Source: Opitutaceae bacterium (lineage in GTDB: Bacteria; Verrucomicrobiota; Verrucomicrobiia; Opitutales; Opitutaceae). From it: 64,000 bases of DNA. Of the stretch, positions 42,941-54,373 are shown in pieces. The notes below the pieces were generated by a model that had not been told where the DNA came from, made no database searches, and saw nothing but the letters and a program-made list of their open reading frames with translations. Each line of letters opens with the position of its first letter. The stretch's first letter is position 1. The position numbers and the translations under genes are program-made. The DNA lies in the NCBI GenBank assembly GCA_019634615.1, contig JAHCAZ010000020.1, positions 1-64,000 on the forward strand. Direction: 5' to 3'.

Positions 42941-44266
42941 GTGCCGTCCTCCGCCTCCACGCCGTCCCACCGTCCGCCCTCGCTCGGCGTGATCTTCCTC
43001 ACGCTGTACATCGACCTGATCGGGTTTTCCATCATCTTTCCCCTCGGGCCGGACCTGCTGCAGTACTACCTGGCGACCGACGGGCACAGCGGCGTGCTGG
43101 GCTGGCTGCTGGGACAGACGGACGCGCTGGCCCGGGCGTTGGGCCATGACAGCCACTTCGCGGCGGTGCTGTTCGGCGGTGTCATCAGCTCGTTCTTCTC
43201 GATCCTGCAGTTCATCTTCGCCCCGTTCTGGGGCGCGGTCTCCGACCGCCACGGGCGCCGCGGCGTCCTGCTGCTCACCGTGGCCGGCACGGGCCTGGGC
43301 TATCTCGTCTGGGTCCTGAGCGGCTCGTTCTGGCTCTTCCTCCTCTCGCGCATCGTCACCGGCGCATTCAGCGGCAACCTGTCGGTCGCGACCGCCGCAG
43401 TGGCCGACGTCACGAGCCGCGGCGAGCGCTCCCGCGCGATGGGGCTCGTGGGCGCGGCCTTCGGCCTCGGGCTCGTGACCGGGCCGACGCTGGGCGCGAT
43501 CGCCGTGCACTGGAACCCGGTCGAGCATTTCCCCGGCCTCGCGCGCCTCGGCTTCAATCCCTTCTCCGGCCCGGCCCTGATCGCCCTCGCGCTGTGCCTC
43601 GTGAACCTCGTCTGGATCTCGCTGCGCTTCGGCGAGACCCTCACCCCTGCCGCGCGCGCCGAGGCCCGCGACCCGCGCATCCGCAACCCGCTCGCGGCCA
43701 TCCTCGGCCTGGCGGATCCCGCGATCCGGCGCGCCAACATCGTCGCGTTCGTCTACTCCGTCGCCTTCGTGGCGATGGAGACCGCCCTCACGTTCCTGGC
43801 CGCCGAGCGGTTTGGCTACACGGCCCGCCAGAACGGGTTCCTGCTCGCCTACCTCGGCCTCTGCGCGATCGTCACGCAGGGATACATCGTCCGCCGGCTG
43901 CTCCTGCGCGTGGACGAGGTCCGCATCCTCTTCGCGGGCCTCGGCGCGTCGGTCGTCGGCCTGCTCGTCATCGGCTTCGCCGCCGCCCCCTGGATGCTCT
44001 ACGCCGGCCTCGCGGCCCTCGCGCTCGGCTCCGGCCTGGTGAACCCCGCGTCGACCGGCCTGATCTCGCTCTACAGCACGGCCGCGGAGCAGGGCCGCGT
44101 GCTCGGCATCTTCCGCTCGCTCGGCTCGCTCTCGCGCGCCATCACGCCGGTCCTCGCCGGCGCGGTGTTCTGGATCTGGGGCTCGGCCACGGTCTTCGTC
44201 ATCGGGGCGCTGCTCGCCGCCCTGGCCGCGGGGCTGAGCCTCCGCCTGCCGCCCCCGGCCAAATGA
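42941..44266 (+). CDS. MFS transporter (TetA/DHA1-like)
   Basis: 441 residues starting at GTG, with about twelve membrane helices. The family signature between helices 2 and 3 is visible as FWGAVSDRHGRRGVLLLT, with a helix-5 motif of the drug-antiporter type (GLVGAAFGLGLVTGPTLGA). It probably exports a small molecule. The N-terminus has a longer first periplasmic loop (DGHSGVLGWLLGQTDALAR) than usual. It overlaps the downstream lipoprotein gene by ATGA, so the two are co-translated. Confidence 0.9.
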   Translation: MPSSASTPSHRPPSLGVIFLTLYIDLIGFSIIFPLGPDLLQYYLATDGHSGVLGWLLGQTDALARALGHDSHFAAVLFGGVISSFFSILQFIFAPFWGAVSDRHGRRGVLLLTVAGTGLGYLVWVLSGSFWLFLLSRIVTGAFSGNLSVATAAVADVTSRGERSRAMGLVGAAFGLGLVTGPTLGAIAVHWNPVEHFPGLARLGFNPFSGPALIALALCLVNLVWISLRFGETLTPAARAEARDPRIRNPLAAILGLADPAIRRANIVAFVYSVAFVAMETALTFLAAERFGYTARQNGFLLAYLGLCAIVTQGYIVRRLLLRVDEVRILFAGLGASVVGLLVIGFAAAPWMLYAGLAALALGSGLVNPASTGLISLYSTAAEQGRVLGIFRSLGSLSRAITPVLAGAVFWIWGSATVFVIGALLAALAAGLSLRLPPPAK

Positions 44267-45450
44267 AGCCGCGCCTCGTCACCGCCGTGCTCTGCGCCGC
44301 CGCGCTGCTGCTCGGCGGGTGCTTCACGTTCCAGCGCGAGGCGCCGCGTCCCGGGCGCACCACGCTGGAGGCGCCGCTGGTGACCGTGCCCGCGGTCGTG
44401 CTCGGCAACCTCCTGCTCGTCGAGACGAAGTGGGACCGGCACGGGCCGTACCGCTTCCTCGTCGACACCGGCTCGTCCGCCACGCTCGTGACCCCCGAGC
44501 TCGCCCGCCGGTACGCGGCGAAGAACCCGCCGCCCGAGACGATGCCCCAGGTGCGCAACCGCGCGGCCCGCGGCGGCACCGCCCTGCTCGACTCGGCCGT
44601 CATCAGCCGCCTCGAGCTCGGCGACGCGCGCTTCGAGGACGTGCGCGTGCTGGTGCACGATTGCCGCGACCTGTCCACGCACCTCGGCCTGAAGATCGAC
44701 GGCGTCCTGGGTTTCCCGCTTTTCCGCGAGACCGTCCTCACCCTCGACTACGGCCGCGCGCAGCTCCTGCTCCAGCCGCGCTCCGCGTCCCCGGCCATCC
44801 CGCCGGGCGTCACCATTCCCTTCAACAACGAGTTCCGCACGCCGATCATCCCGCTGAAGCTGGGGGAGCAGGGCATCGCGGCGCTCATCGATTCGGGCAG
44901 CGACGCCCCGCTCAGCCTCAACCTCGCGGGCCTCGCCGCCGATTTCGCCGAGCTCCCGCGCCCGGGCGGCGCCGTCGGCACGCTGAGCGGCGACCATCTG
45001 CAGTACATCGGCCGCTGGCGGCAGGCGCTCCGGATCGGCGATTACACCGTCGAGCGCCCGATCGTCGACGTGACCGAGGAGCTTTCCGCGCTGGGCGGCG
45101 GCATCCTGCGCCATTTCACGGTCACGTTCGACCAGGAGCGCAACCAGGTGACGTTCTACCGCGAGGCGCCGGGACCGGTCGTGCTGCCGCCGCGCCGCAG
45201 CTCCGGCCTCAGCTTCACGAAGCACCCGGCGTACTGGCGCGTGGTCAGCGTCGTGCCGGACTCGCCGGCCCATGCCGCCGGGGTGCAGGGCGGCGACCTC
45301 GTCACCCGCATCGACGGCGAGCCGGTGGCCGCGTGGAACTACCGCCGCTTTGAGCGGCTGGTGGCCGGCGCGAACGAGATCCGTTTCTCGTTCCTGCACG
45401 GCAACGAGGAAATCACGCGCACGCTGGCGGTGTTCGAGCTGGTGCCCTGA
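44263..45450 (+). CDS. Retropepsin-like aspartyl protease lipoprotein with two protease-like domains and a PDZ domain
   Basis: 395 residues. A lipobox (LLLGGC) anchors it. Two tandem aspartyl-protease-like halves follow, each with an Asp-Ser/Thr-Gly site: FLVDTGSSATLV (about 66-77) and ALIDSGSDAPLS (about 207-218). A C-terminal PDZ domain (about 310-390) has VVPDSPAHAAGVQGGDLVTR. The pseudo-dimer of two lobes in one chain resembles pepsin-like architecture and the bacterial aspartyl protease/PDZ families. It should act in the periplasm on peptides. ATGA overlap ties it to the MFS gene. Cellular target unknown. Confidence 0.85.
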   Translation: MKPRLVTAVLCAAALLLGGCFTFQREAPRPGRTTLEAPLVTVPAVVLGNLLLVETKWDRHGPYRFLVDTGSSATLVTPELARRYAAKNPPPETMPQVRNRAARGGTALLDSAVISRLELGDARFEDVRVLVHDCRDLSTHLGLKIDGVLGFPLFRETVLTLDYGRAQLLLQPRSASPAIPPGVTIPFNNEFRTPIIPLKLGEQGIAALIDSGSDAPLSLNLAGLAADFAELPRPGGAVGTLSGDHLQYIGRWRQALRIGDYTVERPIVDVTEELSALGGGILRHFTVTFDQERNQVTFYREAPGPVVLPPRRSSGLSFTKHPAYWRVVSVVPDSPAHAAGVQGGDLVTRIDGEPVAAWNYRRFERLVAGANEIRFSFLHGNEEITRTLAVFELVP

Positions 45451-45455
45451 GGAAA

Positions 45456-45602
45456 GCCGCGAAGAACGCGAAGGGACGCGAAGCTCAATCCAATATTACA
45501 GGAGGCAACGGAGGGAACAGAGAGGCTAGGATTTCATAACTCCGTTTGCTCTGTTGCCTCCTGTAAAACTGCCTCGGGATCGCCTTCGCGTCCTTCGCGG
45601 TT
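45456..45602. repeat. Nested inverted repeat, CGCGAAG/ACAGGAGG family
   Basis: Outer arms: GCCGCGAAGAACGCGAAGGG then ACGCGAAG (45456-45483) and CTTCGCGTCCTTCGCGGTT (45584-45602). Inner arms: TTACAGGAGGCAACGGAGGG then AACAGAG (45496-45522) and CTCTGTTGCCTCCTGTAA (45549-45566). Same stem-in-stem plan as 37630, between convergent genes. Confidence 0.92.
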
Positions 45603-45611
45603 CAGGTCAGT

Positions 45612-46973
45612 TCAGGCCTGCCTGCGGAGCAAAAACGCCCCGGCGCCGTCGTGGCCGGTGATCCACGGGAAGCTCTGCACGCTGCGCTCGAGCTTGAAGG
45701 GGCCGCCGGCGCGGCTGTCGAAAAACGCGCGCACGACCTGGTCGTTCTCCTCGGGCTCGAGGCTGCACGTCGAATAGACCAGCCGCCCGCCCGGGGCGAC
45801 GAGGCGCGCCGCCGCGTGCAGCAGGGCCAGCTGCTGCCGGCCGTGCTTGGCGATGTCGGTGTCCTGCAGGCGCCATTTCACGTCCACGCGATGGCGCATG
45901 ACGCCGGTGTTCGAGCACGGCACGTCGATCAGCACCGCGGGGAACGCCTCCGGCAGGTTGTGCTCGCGCAGCAGCATCGCGGCCCCGCGCTGCACGTCGC
46001 CCAGGACGAGCGCGACGTCGGCGCCGCGGACCCGCGAGAGATTCTCCTTCAACCGCTCGATGCGCGGCGACGGGCGGGCCGCGGCGCCCTCGGCCGCGAC
46101 CGGGGGCAGGTCGAAGGCCACCACGCGACCGGCCGACTCGCTCCCCGCGCCGCCGGACGCAAGGGCGTCGGCGATGAGGAGACTCTTGCCGCCCGGGGCG
46201 GCGCAGAGGTCGAGGACGGTCTCACCGCGTTGCGGGGCAAGCAGTTCCACCGCCAGCCGCGTGGCCGGGTCCTGCAGGTAGAGGTCGCCGTTGCGCAGCA
46301 GGGGCTCGACCTCCGGCCAATGGCCCGGCTCCACCTCGAAAAACCCGGGCCAGGCCGAGGCCTTGAGCCACGCGGGTGGAACTGCGCCCGACAAATTACG
46401 CCAACGAGCGTAAACGTGCGCCGGTTGCTGGTTCCACTCCAACAGCTTGCGCGTGGCCTCGGCGCCGAACGCGAGCAGCCAGCGGCGCACGAGCCACTCA
46501 GGATGTGAATAATACTCCGCGAGCACCTCGGCGGTGGCCAACTTGGGCGGCGGCGGGGCGGCGAGCACGGGGGCGAGCTTGCGCACGACGGCATTGACCA
46601 GCCGGGCCTCGGCGGGGCTCGTCAACGCCTTGGCCTGCTCCACCGCGTGGTGCACGATCTTGGCCACCAAGCCGTCCTCAGCCGGGCCCGCCGCCCCCTC
46701 CAGGAGTTCCACGCCGGCAACGAGCAAAACCGCCCGCGTCGGGAAGCGCGGCGCATGCGGGACGAGGCGCCGCAGGGCGGCGTCGAGCCGGCCGTGATGC
46801 CGCACCGCGCCAAACACAAGGTGTTGGCATCGAGCGCGTTCAACACCGCTGAGCCCGCGCGGCAGCGACTCCAGGAGCTCATCCACCCGCTCGTGCCGGT
46901 CGAGCCAGCGGGCCAGCAGGCGCACGGCCGCCGGCCAGGCTTCAAGGCGACGCTCCTCAGGGTGCATTTTCAT
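45612..46973 (-). CDS. rsmB: 16S rRNA m5C methyltransferase RsmB (NOL1/NOP2/Sun family)
   Basis: 453 residues. The N-terminal NusB-like domain (about 1-135) is followed by a SAM-dependent methyltransferase domain with VLDLCAAPGGKSLLIADAL, the catalytic Cys in IDVPCSNTGVMRHR and the second Cys in YSTCSLEPEEN. It is expected to modify C967 of 16S rRNA. The start at MKMHPEERR was chosen; in-frame Met residues just before it run into the promoter gap. Divergent from greA. Confidence 0.94.
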   Translation of the reverse strand: MKMHPEERRLEAWPAAVRLLARWLDRHERVDELLESLPRGLSGVERARCQHLVFGAVRHHGRLDAALRRLVPHAPRFPTRAVLLVAGVELLEGAAGPAEDGLVAKIVHHAVEQAKALTSPAEARLVNAVVRKLAPVLAAPPPPKLATAEVLAEYYSHPEWLVRRWLLAFGAEATRKLLEWNQQPAHVYARWRNLSGAVPPAWLKASAWPGFFEVEPGHWPEVEPLLRNGDLYLQDPATRLAVELLAPQRGETVLDLCAAPGGKSLLIADALASGGAGSESAGRVVAFDLPPVAAEGAAARPSPRIERLKENLSRVRGADVALVLGDVQRGAAMLLREHNLPEAFPAVLIDVPCSNTGVMRHRVDVKWRLQDTDIAKHGRQQLALLHAAARLVAPGGRLVYSTCSLEPEENDQVVRAFFDSRAGGPFKLERSVQSFPWITGHDGAGAFLLRRQA

Positions 46974-47055
46974 AAAAGTCGCGACAGACACACTGTTTGA
47001 CAAGGTTCGGCATTCTCCGCTCAACTCTCCCGTTCAGGTCCTTAAACACGCAACC
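46974..47055 (+). promoter_or_regulatory. Divergent promoter region between rsmB and greA
   Basis: An 82-base gap between two divergent starts. A TTGACA box sits at 46997-47002 on the plus strand, with no convincing -10 at 17 bases, so the exact promoter is uncertain. Confidence 0.4.
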
Positions 47056-48903
47056 ATGAATTCCGAAGCTGTTTCCGCGCTCATCGCCAAGAATCCGTCC
47101 CTCAAGGCGGCCAAAGCCAAACTTGAGGCCATGGAGCCCGGCGCCTACGTGGTTCACCGCAGCTGGGGTTTCGGCCAGATCAAGAGTTACGATGATGCGG
47201 CCCAGCGGTTGCTGATCAATTTCAAGGACAAGAAGGCCCATCCCATGGACCCGGCCTTCTGCCTCAACACCCTCGACATCCTCCCGGCCAAGCACCTCCT
47301 CGTGCGCAAGGAGACGGAGCCCAAGAAGATCGCCGAGCTCATCGAGGAGAATCCCGTCCAGCTGGTCGTGGAGGCCCTCGAGTCCTACCCCAACAACGCA
47401 GCCACGCAGATCGAGATGGAGATCGTCCTCGCCCAGGTGGTCGGCCCCGAGAAGTTCAAGAAGTGGTGGGCCGCGGCCCGCAAGGCCATCGCCAAGGATC
47501 CCCGCATCGCCAGTCCCGCGAAGAAGACCGAGTGCTACATCCTGCGGGAGACGCCCGTGTCCGCCGAGGACGAGATCCTCGAGCAGTTCAACTCCACCCG
47601 CTCCGCGCGCCGCCGCATCGCGCTCGCCGAGGAACTCCTCGATTCGTCGTCCAAGAAGGACATCAAGACCGACCTCAGCGCCATCCTCAACGGCGTCACC
47701 GAGGCCGTGAAGACCAGCAACCAGCTCGACGCCGCCGAGCGCCTCTACGGCGCCGCCATCCGCGACGACCTCGCCAAGCTCCTCGGCGTCGACAGCACCG
47801 CGTTCGAGCCGCAGCAGACCGCGCTCGTCGCCAACGTCCGCGACCTCCCCGCCATCGCGGAAAAGATCCCGGTCCACTTCCAGGCCCGCTTCCTCGAGCT
47901 CATCAACGCGACCCACCCGATCGAGAGCCGCGACATCCTCTTCACCCTGCTCAAGGTCTCGCAGGGCAAGTTCACCACCGAGTGCATCAACTTCCTGGTC
48001 GAGCAGGGCCACGCCGAGGAGCTGGCCGCCGCCCTCAAGCGCTGGCAGACCGAGCAGAACCTCCGCGCCCCGGTCCTCCTGTGGATCGTCAAGAACCGCC
48101 ACTCGAAGAAGTTCGCGAAGCTGCTCAACGACCTCATCACCCCGCGCCTCCTCAGCGCCATCTTCTTCGCGATCGACTACGAGGCCCTGCAGGCCTCCAG
48201 CGCCCGCCGCATCCCGCTCGCCGACATCCTGAGCGAGGACACCGAGCTCATCTCGGACCTCCTCTCGACGGCCGACCCGGAGACCGCCCGCGACCTCGCC
48301 AACACCCTCATGCTCAACCAGGGCTTCGAGGAACTGACGAAGAAGTCCCTGCTCGCCCGCTTCATCAAGCTGTTCCCCAAGATCCAGTCCCTCGTCGCCG
48401 CCGATGCCGAGTCGAAGGAGGAGCAGCTCCTCGTCTCCCGCGCCTCGTACGACCGCCGCCGCGAGGAGTACGACACGATCGTCTCGAAGAAGATTCCCGA
48501 GAACTCCCGCGCCATCGCCGCCGCCCGCGAGCACGGCGACCTCAAGGAGAACTCCGAGTACAAGATGGCCAAGCAGGACCAGCACGTCCTCATGGCCCAG
48601 AAGACCCTCCTCGAGAAGGAACTCGGCCGCGCCCGCATCACCGATTTCACCGAGGCCACCACCGAGCAGATCAGCGTGGGCACCGTCGTCGACGTGCAGA
48701 ACGTCACCACCAGCCAGACCACCCGCTACACGATCCTCGGCGCCTGGGACGGCAATCCCGAGAAAAACATCCTTTCCTACAAGACCCCGTTCGGCGCCGC
48801 CCTGCTCGGCAAGAAGGCCGGCGACGTCGTGACCGTGAAGACCGGCGCCTCCGAGGAGGACTACAAGGTCATCACGATCGCCCGCTACGTGGACGCGAAG
48901 TGA
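47056..48903 (+). CDS. greA: Extended GreA-type transcript cleavage factor
   Basis: 615 residues. The last 165 or so form GreA/GreB: an antiparallel coil with the catalytic tip AREHGDLKENSEYKMAKQDQ (Asp and Glu needed to coordinate Mg) at about 490, and a C-terminal FKBP-like domain. Ahead of it lie about 450 extra residues, starting with PGAYVVHRSWGFGQIKSYDD (28-47), which resembles a CarD/TRCF-type RNA-polymerase contact fold, then helical repeats up to 450. Chlamydial GreA has a similar long extension, so this looks PVC-wide. Coding strand is strongly biased to GC-ending codons like neighbours. Confidence 0.9.
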   Translation: MNSEAVSALIAKNPSLKAAKAKLEAMEPGAYVVHRSWGFGQIKSYDDAAQRLLINFKDKKAHPMDPAFCLNTLDILPAKHLLVRKETEPKKIAELIEENPVQLVVEALESYPNNAATQIEMEIVLAQVVGPEKFKKWWAAARKAIAKDPRIASPAKKTECYILRETPVSAEDEILEQFNSTRSARRRIALAEELLDSSSKKDIKTDLSAILNGVTEAVKTSNQLDAAERLYGAAIRDDLAKLLGVDSTAFEPQQTALVANVRDLPAIAEKIPVHFQARFLELINATHPIESRDILFTLLKVSQGKFTTECINFLVEQGHAEELAAALKRWQTEQNLRAPVLLWIVKNRHSKKFAKLLNDLITPRLLSAIFFAIDYEALQASSARRIPLADILSEDTELISDLLSTADPETARDLANTLMLNQGFEELTKKSLLARFIKLFPKIQSLVAADAESKEEQLLVSRASYDRRREEYDTIVSKKIPENSRAIAAAREHGDLKENSEYKMAKQDQHVLMAQKTLLEKELGRARITDFTEATTEQISVGTVVDVQNVTTSQTTRYTILGAWDGNPEKNILSYKTPFGAALLGKKAGDVVTVKTGASEEDYKVITIARYVDAK

Positions 48904-48929
48904 GCCCGAAGGACCCGCGGTAGCCAAGG

Positions 48930-49057
48930 ACTACACGGATTCGATCCGGAAGAACCACTTATCTGCGCTTATCTTCACTGATCCCAATCAGTGATCATAA
49001 GTGTTCATCCATGGTTTCTCCAGGTTTGGATCCGTGAAATCCGTGCAATCTGTGGTT
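48930..49057. repeat. Mixed inverted-repeat element (ATCCGTGAAATCC and CACTGAT families)
   Basis: ACTACACGGATTCGATCC (48930-48947) faces GGATCCGTGAAATCCGTG (from 49028). Between them CACTGAT-CCCA-ATCAGTG (48976-48993) is a perfect hairpin and CACTTAT/ATAAGTG flanks it. It sits between convergent greA and nth. Confidence 0.85.
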
Positions 49058-49730
49058 ACGGCTTGTTGACCCGCGTCGCGCGACGGCGGTTGGGGAACAA
49101 GGTGCGGCAGATTTCGCAGACGGTGCCGTCGCAGCCCCGCGCCGTGCAGTGCTCGCGGCCGTAGAAGATGATCCGCAGGTGCAACTGGTTCCAGTGCGCC
49201 TCGGGAAACAGCCGCTTCAGGTCGGCCTCGGTCTGCTCGACGTTTCGCCCGTCGCTCAACTGCCAACGCTGCGCCAGCCGGTGGATGTGGGTGTCGACCG
49301 GGAACGCCGGCACGCCAAAGGCCTGCGCCATCACCACCGACGCCGTCTTGTGCCCCACCCCGGGGAGCGCCTCGAGCTCCGCGAAGGTGCGCGGCACCTG
49401 GCCGCCGTGGCGCTCGAGCAGCAGGCGCGAGAGTTCTGAGATCGCCCGCGCCTTCCGCGGCGAGAGCCCGCAGGGGCGGATGATCTCCTGGATCTTCGCC
49501 ACCGGCACCCGCGCCATCGCGGACGGTGTGTCGGCCAGCGCAAAGAGCCGCGGTGTCACGAGGTTGACGCGCTTGTCGGTGCACTGGGCCGAAAGCAGCA
49601 CCGCGATCAGCAGGGTGTACGCATCGCGATGCTCAAGCGGCACCGGCGTCTCCGGGTACAACGCGGCCAGGCGCCGGTCGATGTAGGCCGCGCGCTCGGC
49701 CTTGGTGCGGAAAGGTTTGGCGGGCTCCAC
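49056..49730 (-). CDS. nth: Endonuclease III (DNA glycosylase/AP lyase)
   Basis: Base-excision repair enzyme, 224 residues. The HhH-GPD motif is LEALPGVGHKTASVV with the catalytic Lys, followed by VDTHIHRLAQR with the catalytic Asp. The C-terminal Fe-S cluster cysteines occur as HCTARGCDGTVCEICRTL: spacings are x4, x4, x2 rather than the E. coli x6, x2, x5, so the cluster loop is a variant. The GTG start at VEPAKPFRTKAE removes a non-conserved stretch present in the longer frame; an upstream ATG would leave only 41 bases between it and the gcvP start codon. Confidence 0.9.
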   Translation of the reverse strand: MEPAKPFRTKAERAAYIDRRLAALYPETPVPLEHRDAYTLLIAVLLSAQCTDKRVNLVTPRLFALADTPSAMARVPVAKIQEIIRPCGLSPRKARAISELSRLLLERHGGQVPRTFAELEALPGVGHKTASVVMAQAFGVPAFPVDTHIHRLAQRWQLSDGRNVEQTEADLKRLFPEAHWNQLHLRIIFYGREHCTARGCDGTVCEICRTLFPNRRRATRVNKP

Positions 49731-49837
49731 GATTAGGCGAAAAGCAGCGCGGCTTTCCCCGCGAAAACAAGCCCTTAAATGCCCCGCGCCGGCCAAATCG
49801 CCATTGCCCCACCTGCCCCCCGGCCTAGCTTCGCCCC

Positions 49838-52704
<2,867 letters not shown>

Positions 52705-52726
<22 letters not shown>

Positions 52727-53544
52727 CGCGGCGGCGGCGCGAAGGTCGCTGCCAGTTCGGCCGTGAGTCCTGCCGCCAGATGGCGGGCGGCCTTGACCTT
52801 GCGACGGCGGCGCGCCTTCAGGCTCGCCAGCCGCGCGGCATGGGCTGCGCCCGTGCCGATCGCCTTCTCCGTCGCCAACAGGAGACTCAGGTCCTGGGCG
52901 CCGCCCAGCTTGCGGGCCACGGCCTGCAGGCGGGCGACCAGCCGGCGCTGGCGGGCCGGCAACTGGAGCCACAGGACCCTGAGCTGCTCGCGCAGGACGA
53001 TCACGCGCTTGCGCCAGGCGTGAACCCGTCGCGCCTTGGGCCGGGCACGCGCCGCGGCTTCCCGTCGCCCCAATTCCCGAGCCATCGCCGCGAGCACCCG
53101 GCGCCGCTGCGCCGGCGTGAATTCCGGCCAGCGGCGCGCCGCCAGGCTGGCCTGCTCGGCCGCCAAGGCCGCGAACCAGACGGCGGCAATGCCGCGTGAT
53201 CGCGTCCGGATCCTCCCGGCGCCCAGGCGCAGCCTCTGCCGCAGGTCGCTGAGCACGGCGGTATCGCGCAGCCGCGACAGCTCCCGCGCCAGACGCGAGA
53301 GCCGCAACCGGTTCGTGCGCGCCCACCGACACCCGCCGGCCTCGAACAAGCGCAACACGGCGCGCGCCCGCTTCAAGACCACCCGCACCTGATGCACGCG
53401 CTCCGCCTCAGCGATCCCCGGCGCCGCCATCACCGCTCCGGCGTCCGCCAGGCACTCCAGCGTCACGCGCCGCAGGCCAACGCCCCACGCTTCGCCGCGC
53501 CGCAGGTGCGGCCCGGGGATCGCTCGCCGGGCTGGACGATTCAT
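52705..53544 (-). CDS. CHAD-domain protein
   Basis: 279 residues of all-helical, Arg/Lys/His-rich sequence. It has the CHAD signature [20 protein letters not shown] near residue 47 and a matching second half ([20 protein letters not shown]). CHAD proteins bind polyphosphate granules or act with inorganic-polyphosphate enzymes. No fused CYTH domain or nearby polyphosphate kinase is visible, so the role is inferred. Stops inside the convergent gcvP. Confidence 0.88.
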
Positions 53545-53587
53545 GCCCCATCTTCGCGCACCGCAGGACCGGCGTCAACGGCAGGGG

Positions 53588-54298
53588 CTACGCCCCCAAC
53601 GCATACGCCTCCCGCCGGAAGTCGCAGCGCAGGTGCGGGCAATACTTGCACGGTACAAGGTCGGCCGGCTCCGCCGCCGCCTCGCCCACCGGGGCCAGGG
53701 CAAAGACCGCGAGCTGGGATTTCTTGGGGCGCAGCATGCCCGAGTCCATGACCTCGAGGGGTCCGATCACGTTCTCGTCCCGGAACAGCGAGAACACCTT
53801 GGCCTGGTCACCTACGCTCCAGCCGTGGTAGCCCGGGCTGTAGTGCGGCAGCAGGACGCGCCCCTGCGTGTCGGCCCAGGCACAGAGCCGCGCCCGCGCC
53901 TCGGCGATCAGCGCCTCGACGATGGCCGAGGCGTAGGACTCCATGAAATAATACCGGTCGGGTTCGTCCGCCTGCCAGCGCACGGCGGCCTCCGCCTCGG
54001 CCTCGGGTCCGGCGCTCGCCGCCACGACGATCGCGGAGCGCGCCTTGCGGAAGCGCCGGGCGAGTTCGCGGCTGTGCACGGTCACGCCGTCGAGGCGGAC
54101 GTCGTCGCCGTCGGCCGCGCAGCGCTCGACCGCCACGGCGTTGAGCCAGGGCCGGCCGTGCGCGGCAAACCACGACTGCACCCATGTGACGTGGCCCGCG
54201 AGCTCGTCCTCGAACTCATAGTCCGGCGGCAGGCGCAGCAGGCGCTTGAACTCCGACAGGCGCACGACCGGGTGCAGGTTGGCTTCACGCAGGATCAT
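53588..54298 (-). CDS. Stand-alone methionine-synthase activation-domain-like protein (corrinoid reactivase)
   Basis: 236 residues matching the MetH C-terminal activation domain: YYFMESYASAIVEALIAEAR, LLPHYSPGYHGWSV and GPLEVMDSGMLRPKKSQLAV. The C-terminus carries a Cys-rich PCKYCPHLRCDFRR motif (C-x2-C-x4-C). MetH domains of this type reduce inactive cob(II)alamin with SAM. Alone, it could reactivate a separate corrinoid protein or a MetH lacking its own domain. It is the last gene of the minus-strand operon with the LigM-like, MetF-MetV and URO-D-like genes. No corrinoid-binding domain gene (DxHxxG) is in the operon. Confidence 0.82.
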   Translation of the reverse strand: MILREANLHPVVRLSEFKRLLRLPPDYEFEDELAGHVTWVQSWFAAHGRPWLNAVAVERCAADGDDVRLDGVTVHSRELARRFRKARSAIVVAASAGPEAEAEAAVRWQADEPDRYYFMESYASAIVEALIAEARARLCAWADTQGRVLLPHYSPGYHGWSVGDQAKVFSLFRDENVIGPLEVMDSGMLRPKKSQLAVFALAPVGEAAAEPADLVPCKYCPHLRCDFRREAYALGA

Positions 54299-54373
54299 AC
54301 GAAAATGACAGTGATCCCGGAGCGTGATGCCACCGGCCGTGCGCGTCGAGTCTGGGGACGCAAACCTCGCTCG

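Noticed and set aside
37630..45602. CRISPR array interpretation of the repeated words
   Set aside because: Elements are far apart, nested and inverted, with no regular spacers and no cas genes.
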